Of a DNA stretch of 64,000 nucleotides, positions 16,002 to 24,279 are shown piece after piece. Made by a program: the position numbers and the translations under genes. Numbering within the stretch: position 1 is the first letter of the stretch; the number at the start of each line of letters is the position of its first letter. The DNA comes from an uncultured Caryophanales bacterium (GTDB lineage: Bacteria > Bacillota_I > Bacilli_A > RFN20 > CAG-288). The stretch spans positions 1 to 64,000 of the forward strand of contig CAJMBK010000002.1 of NCBI GenBank assembly GCA_905211645.1, read 5' to 3'. The notes below the pieces were generated by a model. That model was not told the DNA's origin. It saw nothing but the letters and a program-made list of their open reading frames with translations, and made no database searches.

Positions 16002-16918
16002 TAGTTAACTCCTTTCTCAAGTTTTGCTTTCTTACCTAAGTTGAACATAGCCTTGAAACGACCTTTCTGTTTAACTTCGGAGAAATCCAAGAGTTTAACT
16101 AAGCAGATAACAAGTAAGATGATGACTGTCATGATTAAAGCCATGGCGCACATCTTGTTGGTGTTATTTGCTCTGATGTAGTAGGATTCGATTAAATTAC
16201 CAATAAGTTGGTATCTTGGTTTACCATTACCCATGTATTTAGGAATGACAATGGATGTAATTGCAGGTAAGAAAACCATGGTGATACCAGAAATAATACC
16301 AGGTGTGGAAATAGGTAAAGTAACCTTCATAAAAGTCTTGAAGGAGCTGCTACCTAAGTCTTTACTTGCTTCAAGTAAGGTTGAATCAAGTTTTAAAAGT
16401 TGGGTGTAGATTGGGATGATCATAAATGGTAAAGATGTGAAGACTTCACCGATGATGACACCGATATCGGTACCAACAATTGGGATGTTAGTCCATTCAG
16501 TGAACATTTGAAGTAAAGATTTCAAACCGTAGATTCTTAAAAGCATGTTAACCCACATAGGTAATGTGATCAAGATAACGGAGATATTTCTAATCTTTGG
16601 AGAGGTTCTGGAGATGAAATAACTGATTGGATAACCGATGATTAAACAGATAATTGTAGAAACAGTTGCAAAATAGATTGATAAACCTAATTTATTCCAG
16701 AATGATGGGTCGGAACAGAATGCAACGAAATTATCGAATGTTAAATATAAGAAGCTGTCCTCGATGCTTGTCAATGAGTAGAAAATAACAAAGAAGAAAG
16801 GAAGGACAATCATGAATAAAAGCAAGATTAAGAATGGGATTGTTAAAAATGAGAAGATGTTGAGTTTAAGCTTAAATTTGATCTTTCTTCTGTTGATAGC
16901 TGATGTGTGGAATGCCAT
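16001..16918 (-). CDS. potB: Spermidine/putrescine ABC permease
   Basis: This 305-residue permease starts MAFHTSAINRRKIKFK at the ATG at 16918. An upstream in-frame start would overlap potA by about 70 bases and has no ribosome site, while GGAGAAAC lies nine bases before 16918. It has six transmembrane segments (IPFLILLLFMIVLPFFFVIFY first) and an EAA loop (EASKDLGSSSFKTFMKVTLP). The gene is one base after the potA stop and overlaps potC. Together with PotC it forms the channel through which spermidine or putrescine enters. Confidence 0.88.
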   Translation of the reverse strand: MAFHTSAINRRKIKFKLKLNIFSFLTIPFLILLLFMIVLPFFFVIFYSLTSIEDSFLYLTFDNFVAFCSDPSFWNKLGLSIYFATVSTIICLIIGYPISYFISRTSPKIRNISVILITLPMWVNMLLRIYGLKSLLQMFTEWTNIPIVGTDIGVIIGEVFTSLPFMIIPIYTQLLKLDSTLLEASKDLGSSSFKTFMKVTLPISTPGIISGITMVFLPAITSIVIPKYMGNGKPRYQLIGNLIESYYIRANNTNKMCAMALIMTVIILLVICLVKLLDFSEVKQKGRFKAMFNLGKKAKLEKGVN

Positions 16919-16919
16919 T

Positions 16920-18173
16920 TTATTGTTTCTCCATGACATGGATGTCTTCATCCATGAAGTCGATACCGATGTGGGAACCAACTTCAACATAATCTGTTGT
17001 ATGAATTAAAACAATACTTGCATCTTCTTCATCGAGTTTGACTTCAACTTCGTAGAAGACACCTTTGAAGAAGATTGAATCGACAATACCGGTCAATTTA
17101 CCTTTTTCAGCTGGAACGATGTCGATGTCTTCAGGTCTGATGAGTAAGTCGACATTTGTATCAGGTTCAATATCGGTGGTATCGCAGCCAAAAACTTTGT
17201 TGTAGAGTTTGACGTGATTTGCATCGATTGTGTAACCATTGAGTAAGTTAGAATCACCAATGAAGTTGGAAACGTATCTGTTGATTGGGTCGTTGTAGAT
17301 ATCTTCAGCAGAGCCAACTTGTTCGATTTCACCATTTTTCATGACGACGATCTTGTCTGACATGGTGAGGGCTTCTTCTTGGTCGTGGGTGACAAAGACG
17401 AAGGTGATTCCGATATTTCTTTGTAATTCTTTTAATTCGTATTGCATCTCTTTTCTAAGCTTAAGATCCAAGGCGGAAAGTGACTCGTCTAAGAGAAGAA
17501 CTTGAGGCTTGTTGACAATAGCTCTTGCGATAGCAACACGTTGTTTTTGACCGCCTGAAAGTTGATTGATATTTCTATCTTCCAAGCCGGCGAGGTTAAC
17601 AAGTTGAATTGCACTCATTACCTTTTCATCGATTTCTTCTTTGGTGAAGATATTGCCCTTTTTCTTAAAAAGATAAAAGAAACGATACCAGAAACCGTCT
17701 GTAGATAAATAAGTGGGAACTTCTTTCTTTAATTTCTTTGGACGAAATAGATTAGTAAATTTAATTTGGAAGTGGTTGAACCATTTAGCAAATGAGAATT
17801 TGCCAGTTGGCTTAGGTTTTAAACCTTTTTGGTTTTTTAAGCCGAATGCGATGTTATCGTAAACATCTAAATGTGGGAATAATGCGTAGTTTTGGAAAAC
17901 TGTGTTTGTTTGTCTCTTGTAAGGTGGTAAGTTTGTAACATCAACACCGTTGAATAAGACAGTACCACTGGTTGGTTTTTCAAAACCTCCGATGATTCTC
18001 AATGTTGTAGTTTTGCCGCAACCTGATGGGCCGAGTAATGTGACAAACTCGTTAGGATATATCTTTAAATCGATATCATGTAAAACGGTTGTCTCATCGA
18101 AAACTTTACACACGTTCTTTAACTCAATTAAAGGAACAGGATCTAAATCTTTTTCCAATTTTTGTACCTCCAT
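16920..18173 (-). CDS. potA: Polyamine ABC transporter ATPase with helical-domain insertion
   Basis: This 417-residue ATPase has Walker A GPSGCGKTT (about 48-56), the Q-loop (Q94), signature LSGGQ (205-209), Walker B VLLLDE (225-230) and the H-loop (THDQEEAL), followed by a TOBE-type C-terminal domain (LLIRPEDIDIVPAEKG). Between the Q-loop and the signature is an extra 60 or so basic and aromatic residues (about 115-177, for example KWFNHFQIKFTNLFRPKKLK), absent from typical PotA of about 370 residues. Some Mollicutes PotA proteins also carry insertions here. It energises polyamine import with PotB, PotC and PotD. It is the first gene of the operon; a TATAAT on the minus strand at 18252-18257 is a possible -10. 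Confidence 0.9.
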   Translation of the reverse strand: MEVQKLEKDLDPVPLIELKNVCKVFDETTVLHDIDLKIYPNEFVTLLGPSGCGKTTTLRIIGGFEKPTSGTVLFNGVDVTNLPPYKRQTNTVFQNYALFPHLDVYDNIAFGLKNQKGLKPKPTGKFSFAKWFNHFQIKFTNLFRPKKLKKEVPTYLSTDGFWYRFFYLFKKKGNIFTKEEIDEKVMSAIQLVNLAGLEDRNINQLSGGQKQRVAIARAIVNKPQVLLLDESLSALDLKLRKEMQYELKELQRNIGITFVFVTHDQEEALTMSDKIVVMKNGEIEQVGSAEDIYNDPINRYVSNFIGDSNLLNGYTIDANHVKLYNKVFGCDTTDIEPDTNVDLLIRPEDIDIVPAEKGKLTGIVDSIFFKGVFYEVEVKLDEEDASIVLIHTTDYVEVGSHIGIDFMDEDIHVMEKQ

Positions 18174-18344
18174 AAAATCGCCAAAAGTTTAAAGAAAAAA
18201 TAGTTAAAAATCAATGAAATTTTTTAAAAATTATTTTGTAACAAAAAATTTATTATATTTTTGAAAAGTTGTTTCATATTTAAAGCCTACCTTTTCATCG
18301 TTACTTTTGAACAGTTAAAAAGTTTCAAAAATTAGCGAAAAATT

Positions 18345-18396
18345 TATTAAAAAAATTGAGAAAAAACGAGTGATTTTTTGCACTATTTTTCTCAAT
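18345..18396 (-). terminator. Terminator after the RimK-like gene
   Basis: ATTGAGAAAAA (18355-18365) pairs with TTTTTCTCAAT (18386-18396), with a small inner AGTG/CACT stem. On the minus strand it is followed by seven Ts. It ends the transcript of the ligase gene before the potA promoter region. The rest of 18174-18344 is very AT-rich; only the potA -10 candidate at 18252-18257 is seen. Confidence 0.6.
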
Positions 18397-18438
18397 TATT
18401 TTCGCTTGTGAAATTATGCGTGAAATTTGAAGAAATTT

Positions 18439-19332
18439 TTATCTATTTAATAGTGATAAAATATGGAGTAAAAGTTCTCTAGTTACGTTAATTTTTGTTA
18501 CCGCTTCAACCCCTTCAAAGAAGGCGTTGGAATTAACTTCTAGAAGCTTATATTGGTCATCTGAATCTTTGATTAAGTCAACTCCGGAGTACTCCAAATT
18601 GAGAGCAGAAACAATCTTGACAACCATATCTTCGACTTCCTTAGGTAATTTATATTTTTTACCCTTTCCACCTAAAGCGATGTTACTTCTAAAGTCATTA
18701 TCATTATGTCTTTGCATGCAGCAAATAACACGTTTTCCAACGGTAATTACACGGTAATCGGTGCCTTTTTCATAGGAGATGTATTCAGAGTAAAAATGAG
18801 GCTTTGTGATGAGTTTATCGTAATAAGAAGAGAGTTCTTCGTAGTTATTTGCAAGATGGACTTGCATGCCTAAACTGCCAAATGATTCTTTAACAACGAT
18901 TGGGAAGTTTAATTTTGAAGTAACCTTATTTAAAAACTTCTTTTTGAGATCTTCATCATTTTTATTTGAGTAATTTAATGGTGCAGGAACTATTAAAGGA
19001 GTTTTGATATCAAGAGAAACCAATTTTTGATATGTTTCCATCTTATCATCGCAATCAAAAATAGATTGGAAGTTATTGATCATCAAAATCTTTCTATCGA
19101 TTGCTTTAGATAAATATTTGTCCTTATCCAAGAAGATACAGAATTTGTAATCCTTATTATCGATGGTTGGAATATATTCTTTTCCATCTTTAAAATAGAA
19201 GTCTAAATCCAAATTAGTGTAGACATCAAAATGGATATCAAGTTTATTACCTTCTTCAATTAATCGTTCAATTTTAGTTTTGGTACTTTTAGAATTTGAG
19301 TACTCGTTATAAACAATAAAAGCTTTAATCAT
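18439..19332 (-). CDS. RimK-family ATP-grasp ligase
   Basis: This 297-residue ATP-grasp protein has an N-terminal domain (MIKAFIVYNEYSNSKSTK), the ATP-grasp core with KLNFPIVVKESFGSLGMQV (nucleotide lysine and glycine-rich loop), EYISYEKGTDYRVITVGKRV, and the metal-binding end SGVDLIKDSDDQYKLLEVNS (the D, E and N of the motif). Members ligate an amino acid, often glutamate, onto a protein or small-molecule carboxylate (RimK, LysX, MptN). The substrate cannot be told from sequence. A TATAAT at 19351-19356 (minus strand) and CAGGG support the start. It is a single-gene unit with its own terminator. Confidence 0.8.
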   Translation of the reverse strand: MIKAFIVYNEYSNSKSTKTKIERLIEEGNKLDIHFDVYTNLDLDFYFKDGKEYIPTIDNKDYKFCIFLDKDKYLSKAIDRKILMINNFQSIFDCDDKMETYQKLVSLDIKTPLIVPAPLNYSNKNDEDLKKKFLNKVTSKLNFPIVVKESFGSLGMQVHLANNYEELSSYYDKLITKPHFYSEYISYEKGTDYRVITVGKRVICCMQRHNDNDFRSNIALGGKGKKYKLPKEVEDMVVKIVSALNLEYSGVDLIKDSDDQYKLLEVNSNAFFEGVEAVTKINVTRELLLHILSLLNR

Positions 19333-19397
19333 ATTATTAAACCCTGCTAAATTATATTAAGTTTGAATAGTTATAAAAACTAAATTATTTTAGATAA

Positions 19398-19430
19398 TAA
19401 AAAAACACCTTACTTAGATGGTGTAAGGTG
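19398..19430 (-). terminator. Minus-strand terminator with no gene upstream
   Basis: CACCTTAC (19406-19413) pairs with GTAAGGTG (19423-19430), followed on the minus strand by a run of Ts (19398-19405). No coding region feeds it from 19431-19729, so it may end a small RNA or a transcript antisense to the tRNA promoter region. Confidence 0.65.
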
Positions 19431-19684
19431 CCTAAGATTTATCGATTCGACGGAGGCGGTACGAATCATATTTTCTGGTTTTATTTTAGTAATTTATGAC
19501 GAAAAAATCTACTAAATATTTTACGTTTAAGCTTATAACGTAACACTTCTATCTTTAAATTTGCAGAGAAATTGCGAAGAATCTTAACTCTCAACATTCA
19601 CACTTGTTCTCAAAGTTGTTTCTAAAATTAGGGAATTTTTGAATTAAATTTAGTTCATCGTGACATAAAACTTTTCTACAGGGG
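19431..19684 (-). other. Noncoding stretch, candidate minus-strand small RNA
   Basis: There is no coding capacity here. A small inverted repeat, GATTCG (19444-19449) with CGAATC (19462-19467), lies just before the minus-strand terminator. I compared it by eye with tmRNA, RNase P and SRP RNA and saw none of their conserved elements. A short regulatory RNA is possible; no clear minus-strand promoter is visible. Confidence 0.25.
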
Positions 19685-19713
19685 TTTACATCCGTTTTGT
19701 AATTTGCTATCAT
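19685..19713 (+). promoter_or_regulatory. Sigma-A type promoter of the initiator tRNA gene
   Basis: TTTACA at 19685-19690 and TATCAT at 19708-19713 are separated by exactly 17 bp. The -10 ends 16 bases before the tRNA. Confidence 0.7.
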
Positions 19714-19729
19714 TAGTAGGCATTAACAT

Positions 19730-19802
19730 CGCGGAGTAGAGCAGATGGAAGCTCGTCAGGCTCATAACCTGGAGGCCGCTAGTTCGAGTCTAGCCTCCGC
19801 TA
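19730..19802 (+). tRNA. tRNA-Met (CAT), initiator type
   Basis: A complete 73-base cloverleaf: acceptor CGCGGAG with CTCCGCT, D-arm GAGC/GCTC, anticodon arm TCAGG-CTCATAA-CCTGG (anticodon CAT), and T-arm GCTAG-TTCGAGT-CTAGC. The first acceptor pair is C1:T72, a mismatch, which is the hallmark position of bacterial initiator tRNA (normally C1:A72). A11:T24 in the D-arm also fits an initiator. The anticodon stem has two G-C pairs plus A29:T41 instead of the usual three G-C. CCA is not encoded. Confidence 0.9.
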
Positions 19803-19818
19803 TTTATTAGGAATTAAC

Positions 19819-19849
19819 AAGAGTGGCAGTGAAATGTCACTCTTTTTTT
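19819..19849 (+). terminator. Terminator after tRNA-Met
   Basis: AAGAGTGGCA pairs with TGTCACTCTT (one G-T pair) and is followed by seven Ts. Confidence 0.8.
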
Positions 19850-19913
19850 ATTACATAAAAAACGTTAATTTTTGTTTTGTAGTAAAATACAAAAAAGAAA
19901 GGAAATATTTATT

Positions 19914-20717
19914 ATGGCTTTTTCATTAAGAAAGCTAACAAACATTATCACTTCCTGTGTAATGTTTTTAGTTAGTATCTTCTCATTAGTTATTGGAATT
20001 CATCTTTTTGAAATTGGACAAACTGCTATTGGAGGAGTTATCAGGTTAATTCAATTCTTATGTATTGTTGGTGTTGGTATTCTCTACTTAATTTCTATGA
20101 ATAAAGAAGTTGCTGAGAAAATTAAAGATTGTAGATTTCTTCAGCATTTAATTAATCACGTTGAAACTTATTACCTATTACTCTTAGCATTACCTTTAAT
20201 TGGTGATAGTATGTCTTCTATCATTTATGCAAGTTATGTCTTAGGCACTGGTTTAAATTTATCATATAATTTTGCCTCAGAAATTATAACAATGATTTTA
20301 GGTGTTGCAGCAGTTGTCCTTTCAATATTACTTTTAATTGATAGATTTGAAGGTGTTGCAAAGTCTGTTGTAAAAATTTGTCTTGAAGTTGCTTTATTTA
20401 TAGGATTTATTGTCCACATCATGTTTCTTAGAAATGGCGTTATAATCGCTGAATTAATCTTTGTAATTTTCCTTATCATCTTCTTAGCAGTCATGACAAT
20501 TCTTGAACTTACAAATATTGTTAATTTGGATAATGCAATTAAAATCTCGGCTGTTAAAGTTGAATCAACTTCAACAGATACTAGTAATAAAGAAGAAAAA
20601 GTAGAGGAACAAAAAGAAGATAAGCCTTCTGAAGTCACAGAAGAAGTTAAAGAAGAAACTTCAAAACCTGTTGAACCTGAAGTAGTCGAAGAAAAGAAAG
20701 AAGATTCTGATAAATAA
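19914..20717 (+). CDS. Membrane protein with acidic C-terminal tail
   Basis: This 267-residue protein begins MAFSLRKLTNIITSCVMF at the ATG at 19914; GAAAGGAAA precedes it. An earlier TTG start would add a short polar piece with no ribosome site. It has about six hydrophobic segments (FLVSIFSLVIGIHLF, LIQFLCIVGVGILYL, ILGVAAVVLSILLLI, ALFIGFIVHIMFL, IAELIFVIFLIIFLAV) and a highly charged tail from about residue 225 (SNKEEKVEEQKEDKPSEV onwards), rich in Glu, Lys and Pro, probably cytoplasmic. No known family is recognised. A possible -10 lies just upstream and a terminator just downstream, so it stands alone. Confidence 0.7.
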   Translation: MAFSLRKLTNIITSCVMFLVSIFSLVIGIHLFEIGQTAIGGVIRLIQFLCIVGVGILYLISMNKEVAEKIKDCRFLQHLINHVETYYLLLLALPLIGDSMSSIIYASYVLGTGLNLSYNFASEIITMILGVAAVVLSILLLIDRFEGVAKSVVKICLEVALFIGFIVHIMFLRNGVIIAELIFVIFLIIFLAVMTILELTNIVNLDNAIKISAVKVESTSTDTSNKEEKVEEQKEDKPSEVTEEVKEETSKPVEPEVVEEKKEDSDK

Positions 20718-20739
20718 ATAGTTAAATCTTACTGATATC

Positions 20740-20776
20740 AATGCAATAGCTCTTAATTGGGGTATTGCATTTTTAT
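20740..20776 (+). terminator. Terminator after the membrane-protein gene
   Basis: AATGCAATA (20740-20748) pairs with TATTGCATT (20763-20771), followed by Ts. Confidence 0.8.
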
Positions 20777-20910
20777 TTGATTTTTCAATTATTAGTAACA
20801 ACTACCATTTTTCTTAAATTTGTCAAACGATTAGCCTTACATTATGTAAACGCTAACTTTTATAATTACTTTTTGAAAGATTGAAAAAAGTTTTATAAAA
20901 TTTAAACGGT

Positions 20911-21585
20911 ATGAAGAAAGCATTATTTTTTGATTTAGATGGAACTCTATGGGACGCAAGAAAATCTTTAGTTGAGTCTTACAACTTAACTATGGAAAAG
21001 TTAGGATTAGACTATCGCTTTGATTTTGATATGGTCAATTCCTACATGGGTTTAACTCCACTTGAAACAGTTAAACTTGCTTTTAAAGATATCTGCTTTG
21101 ATGACAATGGTAATGAAATTGAAGAAAATATCCAAAAAGGCTTAGAGATCTTTAAAAAAATGGTTCAGGATGAGATTGAATATCTTTCTTTACGTCCAGG
21201 AAGCTTGTATCCAAATGAAGAGGAAACCTTAGAAAAACTCTCAAAGAAATATAAGCTTTACATCGTTTCAAATGCTGAAAAAGGATACATTGAAAACTTT
21301 TTAAACTGTTATCCAAATATTGCTAGATTCATCTCTGGTAAGCTTTGTGCTGGAGATACTAATTTAGATAAAAGGGATAACATCAAACTTTTGATGTCTC
21401 AAAAGAAAATTAAAAGGGTTTTCTACATCGGAGACACCGATAAGGACAGAATTGAATCTCTCCATGCTGGCGTTGACTTTATCTATGCTTCCTACGGATT
21501 TGGAACAATCGAAAATAATAATATTAAATACCTTATTAAAGATTTGCCATCTTTAATTGACGTTTTAAAATTGGCAGATAATTAA
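20911..21585 (+). CDS. HAD-IA phosphatase (phosphoglycolate phosphatase-like)
   Basis: This 224-residue HAD hydrolase has motif I FFDLDGTLWDA (nucleophile D8 and acid D10), the helical cap after it, motif II YIVSNAEKGY (Ser), motif III around DKRDNIKLL, and motif IV VFYIGDTDKDRIESLHAG with the metal-binding Asp pair. The cap type and length fit the Gph/PGMB-like class IA group. The substrate is unknown; small phosphorylated metabolites are typical. The ATG at 20911 has no strong ribosome site. It precedes the transporter gene by about 45 bases and could share its transcript. Confidence 0.8.
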   Translation: MKKALFFDLDGTLWDARKSLVESYNLTMEKLGLDYRFDFDMVNSYMGLTPLETVKLAFKDICFDDNGNEIEENIQKGLEIFKKMVQDEIEYLSLRPGSLYPNEEETLEKLSKKYKLYIVSNAEKGYIENFLNCYPNIARFISGKLCAGDTNLDKRDNIKLLMSQKKIKRVFYIGDTDKDRIESLHAGVDFIYASYGFGTIENNNIKYLIKDLPSLIDVLKLADN

Positions 21586-21630
21586 TAGAAATATCTACCA
21601 TATTCTATTAATTTTAATAGGAGAAGATTT

Positions 21631-23073
21631 ATGAAAGAAAAGAAACAAATATCTTCCAATGATGGTCTAAAACTGAATTATAAAAGAACTTTTATTATCG
21701 GTTTTGCCTTCTTTGGTATTTTGCTTTTGTGGCAAGTTTACGATTCATGGTGTCCAACATTCTTAACAGATCTTTTCAGAGAAGCTTTAGGTGTTAGCGA
21801 TTCTGAAGAAGTTCAATACTTGGTTGGTATCATGATGGCTTTGGATAATTTAGCCGCTTTGATCATGCTTCCAATATTTGGCCATTTATCTGATAAAACC
21901 CACACAAAATTGGGTAAGAGAATGCCTTATATCTTAGTTGGAACCTTCTTCTGTGCGGTTTTATTCCCATTTGTTCCAGTATTTTTCCACTATCATAATT
22001 TGGCTGGAACAATTATCATGATGGCACTTGTTGTCTTCTTTGCAATGATGTACAGAAATCCTGCTGTCGCCTTGATGCCTGATATCACATCAAAGCCTTT
22101 AAGAAGTAAAGCAAATGGTATTATCAACATCATGGGTTATATCGGTGGTGCCTTTGCAACTATTGTCGGTGTTATTTTTGTTTTAACTAGTTACTTAGGT
22201 AAAGATTCTGAAAATTGGTTCAATCATTCCGGAAATATTTGGATTATTGAAGCACCTTTCTTAGTCGCTTCAGTCCTTATGATTATCTCTGCTTTAGTCT
22301 TAGCTTTCTTTATCAAAGAGAATAAGATTGAAGAGGAAGTTAGATTGGATTTGGAAAAAGGTGAAAAGCTTGCTCAGGTTGCAAGTAGCGTTGAAAACGA
22401 TGATAAAAAACCTATGAGCAAAGCAAATAAGATCATGCTTTTCCTTATCTTAGCAGCAGAATTCTGCTGGTTTATGGCTGATAATGGTATTTCAACCTTC
22501 ATGGGTAACTACACAATTTACTACTTACATTGTGCATCTTCATCCAACATGATCAATACTATCGTCGGTGGTGTCGGTTCAGTTTTAGGTTTCTTAGTGG
22601 GTGGCATTTTAGCAGGAAAAATCGGTAGAAAATGGACTATTTTCTCCGGATTAGGTTTAACAGTTGTATCTTTAACTATCTGGCTTATATTAGCCTTATC
22701 AATCAAGGTTACAGTTCCAGAGTCAGGTTATAACGATTTCCCAATTTATCTTTACTTCATCTGGTTTTTTAAAGGTTTCGGTATGAGTTTAGTTCATGTT
22801 AACTCCTATCCAATGGTTGTTGAACTTTGTTCATCCAAGAAAGTTGGTAAATTCACAGGTTTTTACTACGCATCCAGCATGGCTGCTCAAACAATCACAC
22901 CTGTTGCCTTAGGTAGTTTAATCCTTTTACCAGCATTCTCATTCTCACTTTTACCTTTGTACGCACTCGCTTTAACTGGAATCAGTGCAATTATCTTCTT
23001 CTTTGTTAAGAATATTAAAACTGATAAGAGTAAAATTAAAAAAGGCTTAGAAAGCCTTGATGTGGATGATTAA
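21631..23073 (+). CDS. MFS/GPH-type sugar transporter (12 TM)
   Basis: This 480-residue integral membrane protein has about twelve transmembrane segments. Its start resembles GPH/SLC45-type transporters: RTFIIGFAFFGILLLWQVYD, then MALDNLAALIMLPIFGHLSD and the cytoplasmic loop KTHTKLGKRMPYILVGT, where the D.T.TKLGKR motif is typical of glycoside-pentoside-hexuronide carriers. A charged loop of about 50 residues lies between helices 6 and 7. AGGAGAAG upstream supports the ATG. The next gene, two bases on, encodes a glycerophosphodiesterase, so the cargo may be a sugar, sugar alcohol or glycerophosphodiester. The substrate is not determined. Confidence 0.8.
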   Translation: MKEKKQISSNDGLKLNYKRTFIIGFAFFGILLLWQVYDSWCPTFLTDLFREALGVSDSEEVQYLVGIMMALDNLAALIMLPIFGHLSDKTHTKLGKRMPYILVGTFFCAVLFPFVPVFFHYHNLAGTIIMMALVVFFAMMYRNPAVALMPDITSKPLRSKANGIINIMGYIGGAFATIVGVIFVLTSYLGKDSENWFNHSGNIWIIEAPFLVASVLMIISALVLAFFIKENKIEEEVRLDLEKGEKLAQVASSVENDDKKPMSKANKIMLFLILAAEFCWFMADNGISTFMGNYTIYYLHCASSSNMINTIVGGVGSVLGFLVGGILAGKIGRKWTIFSGLGLTVVSLTIWLILALSIKVTVPESGYNDFPIYLYFIWFFKGFGMSLVHVNSYPMVVELCSSKKVGKFTGFYYASSMAAQTITPVALGSLILLPAFSFSLLPLYALALTGISAIIFFFVKNIKTDKSKIKKGLESLDVDD

Positions 23074-23075
23074 TT

Positions 23076-23816
23076 ATGAATCAAAGAGAGTATTATTCCA
23101 ATTTTCTAGATAAAAGATATTTTGAAGGTGTCTGCCATCGTGGTCGACACGATAAAAAGACAATTTCTGAAAATGGTATGTTTGCATTTAAAAAAGCTAA
23201 AGAGAATAATTTTGCTTTTGAATGTGACATCCATTTAACAAAAGACAATCAACTTGTAGTTGTCCATGATTCTGAACTTAAAAGAGTTACTGGTAAAGAA
23301 GGTATTGTTGAGAATTTAACTTTGAAGGAAATTCAAGAGAATTTTCCTTTAGTAATTGATGGTTCCACTATTCCAAGCTTTGAAGAACTTTTAAACTTTG
23401 TAAACTTTGAAGTTCCTATGGTTGTTGAACTTAAAGTTTACAATAAAAATTATAAGGAACTTGCCCAAAAAACCCGTGAAATCCTTGATAAATACTTAAA
23501 AGTTGATGGAAAACTCGATGAAGAAAAAGCAAAGAAAATCATGCTTATTTCCTTTGACCCAAGAGCTCTTTTACCTTTTAGAAAATACGGATTATTCTTG
23601 GAACTTTTACTCGCTGAAAGCCATCTTTATGTCAGACATTTTAGACATCTCTTCCCATCAATTGATGTTGAGTATACACTGTTAGAAACTAAGTGGGTTA
23701 AAAATTATCGTAAGAAACATCTAGTTAATTGCTGGACAATCGATACCGATGAAAAATTGAATAAAGTCAAAGATAAAGCAGACTTTATCACCTACGAAAT
23801 CATCGATTTAAAGTGA
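23076..23816 (+). CDS. Glycerophosphodiester phosphodiesterase
   Basis: This 246-residue GDPD-family TIM barrel has the catalytic start CHRGRHDKKTISENG (His-Arg and the Glu-Asn pair), the metal site FECDIHLTKDNQLVVVHD, a later MVVELKVYNK, and a C-terminal VNCWTIDTDEKLNKV. It hydrolyses glycerophosphodiesters to glycerol-3-phosphate and an alcohol, recycling membrane lipid heads. There is no signal peptide, so it is probably cytoplasmic. It starts two bases after the transporter stop, which suggests uptake and cleavage of the same compounds. Confidence 0.85.
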   Translation: MNQREYYSNFLDKRYFEGVCHRGRHDKKTISENGMFAFKKAKENNFAFECDIHLTKDNQLVVVHDSELKRVTGKEGIVENLTLKEIQENFPLVIDGSTIPSFEELLNFVNFEVPMVVELKVYNKNYKELAQKTREILDKYLKVDGKLDEEKAKKIMLISFDPRALLPFRKYGLFLELLLAESHLYVRHFRHLFPSIDVEYTLLETKWVKNYRKKHLVNCWTIDTDEKLNKVKDKADFITYEIIDLK

Positions 23817-23874
23817 GTGTTGACTACTAAAAATAACTTTCTATTTGCTAACATAAAGTTATAGGAGGTTAACT

Positions 23875-24228
23875 ATGTTATTTATTGAATACCCTAGATG
23901 TTCCACATGCAAGAAAGCAAGACAATTTCTTGTTGCACATGGATTTGAATTTGAATCAAGAGATATCGTTTTAAATACACCAAGCTACGAAGAACTCAAA
24001 CAAATCTATCTTCAATCTGGTTTACCAATCAACAAGTTTTTCAATTCCTCAGGTCGTGACTTCAGAGCTTTAGGCTTATTGCAGCAGTTCAAGACCATGT
24101 CTGAAGATGAAATCTTACATAAACTTGTAGAAAATGGTTTATTCATAAAACGCCCTATTTTAATACTTGATGATGGAACAGTTATCACAGGTTTCCACCC
24201 ATCAACATGGGAGAAGAAAGTTCACTAA
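23875..24228 (+). CDS. ArsC/Spx-family thioredoxin-fold protein
   Basis: This 117-residue ArsC-like protein has the redox start YPRCSTCKKARQFL (a CxxC), then FESRDIVLNTPSYEELKQ, the family-typical INKFFNSSGRDFRALGL, and KRPILILDDGTVITGFHP. Spx and ArsC look alike at this length. The CxxC and the KRPILI motif fit YffB/ArsC-type reductases or Spx, and the typical arsenate-binding Arg arrangement cannot be confirmed here. GGAGG lies upstream. It stands alone with its own terminator. Confidence 0.8.
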   Translation: MLFIEYPRCSTCKKARQFLVAHGFEFESRDIVLNTPSYEELKQIYLQSGLPINKFFNSSGRDFRALGLLQQFKTMSEDEILHKLVENGLFIKRPILILDDGTVITGFHPSTWEKKVH

Positions 24229-24240
24229 TTAATAAAATTT

Positions 24241-24272
24241 GCCTAGGATTAAGGAAAAACTTAATCTTAGGC
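24241..24272. terminator. Bidirectional terminator
   Basis: GCCTAGGATTAAG pairs with CTTAATCTTAGGC (one mismatch). It separates the ArsC-like gene from the convergent HAD gene. Confidence 0.8.
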
Positions 24273-24279
24273 ATTTTCA

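Noticed and set aside
19431..19729. tmRNA, RNase P RNA or SRP RNA next to the tRNA
   Set aside because: None of the conserved ends or core motifs of these RNAs can be seen.
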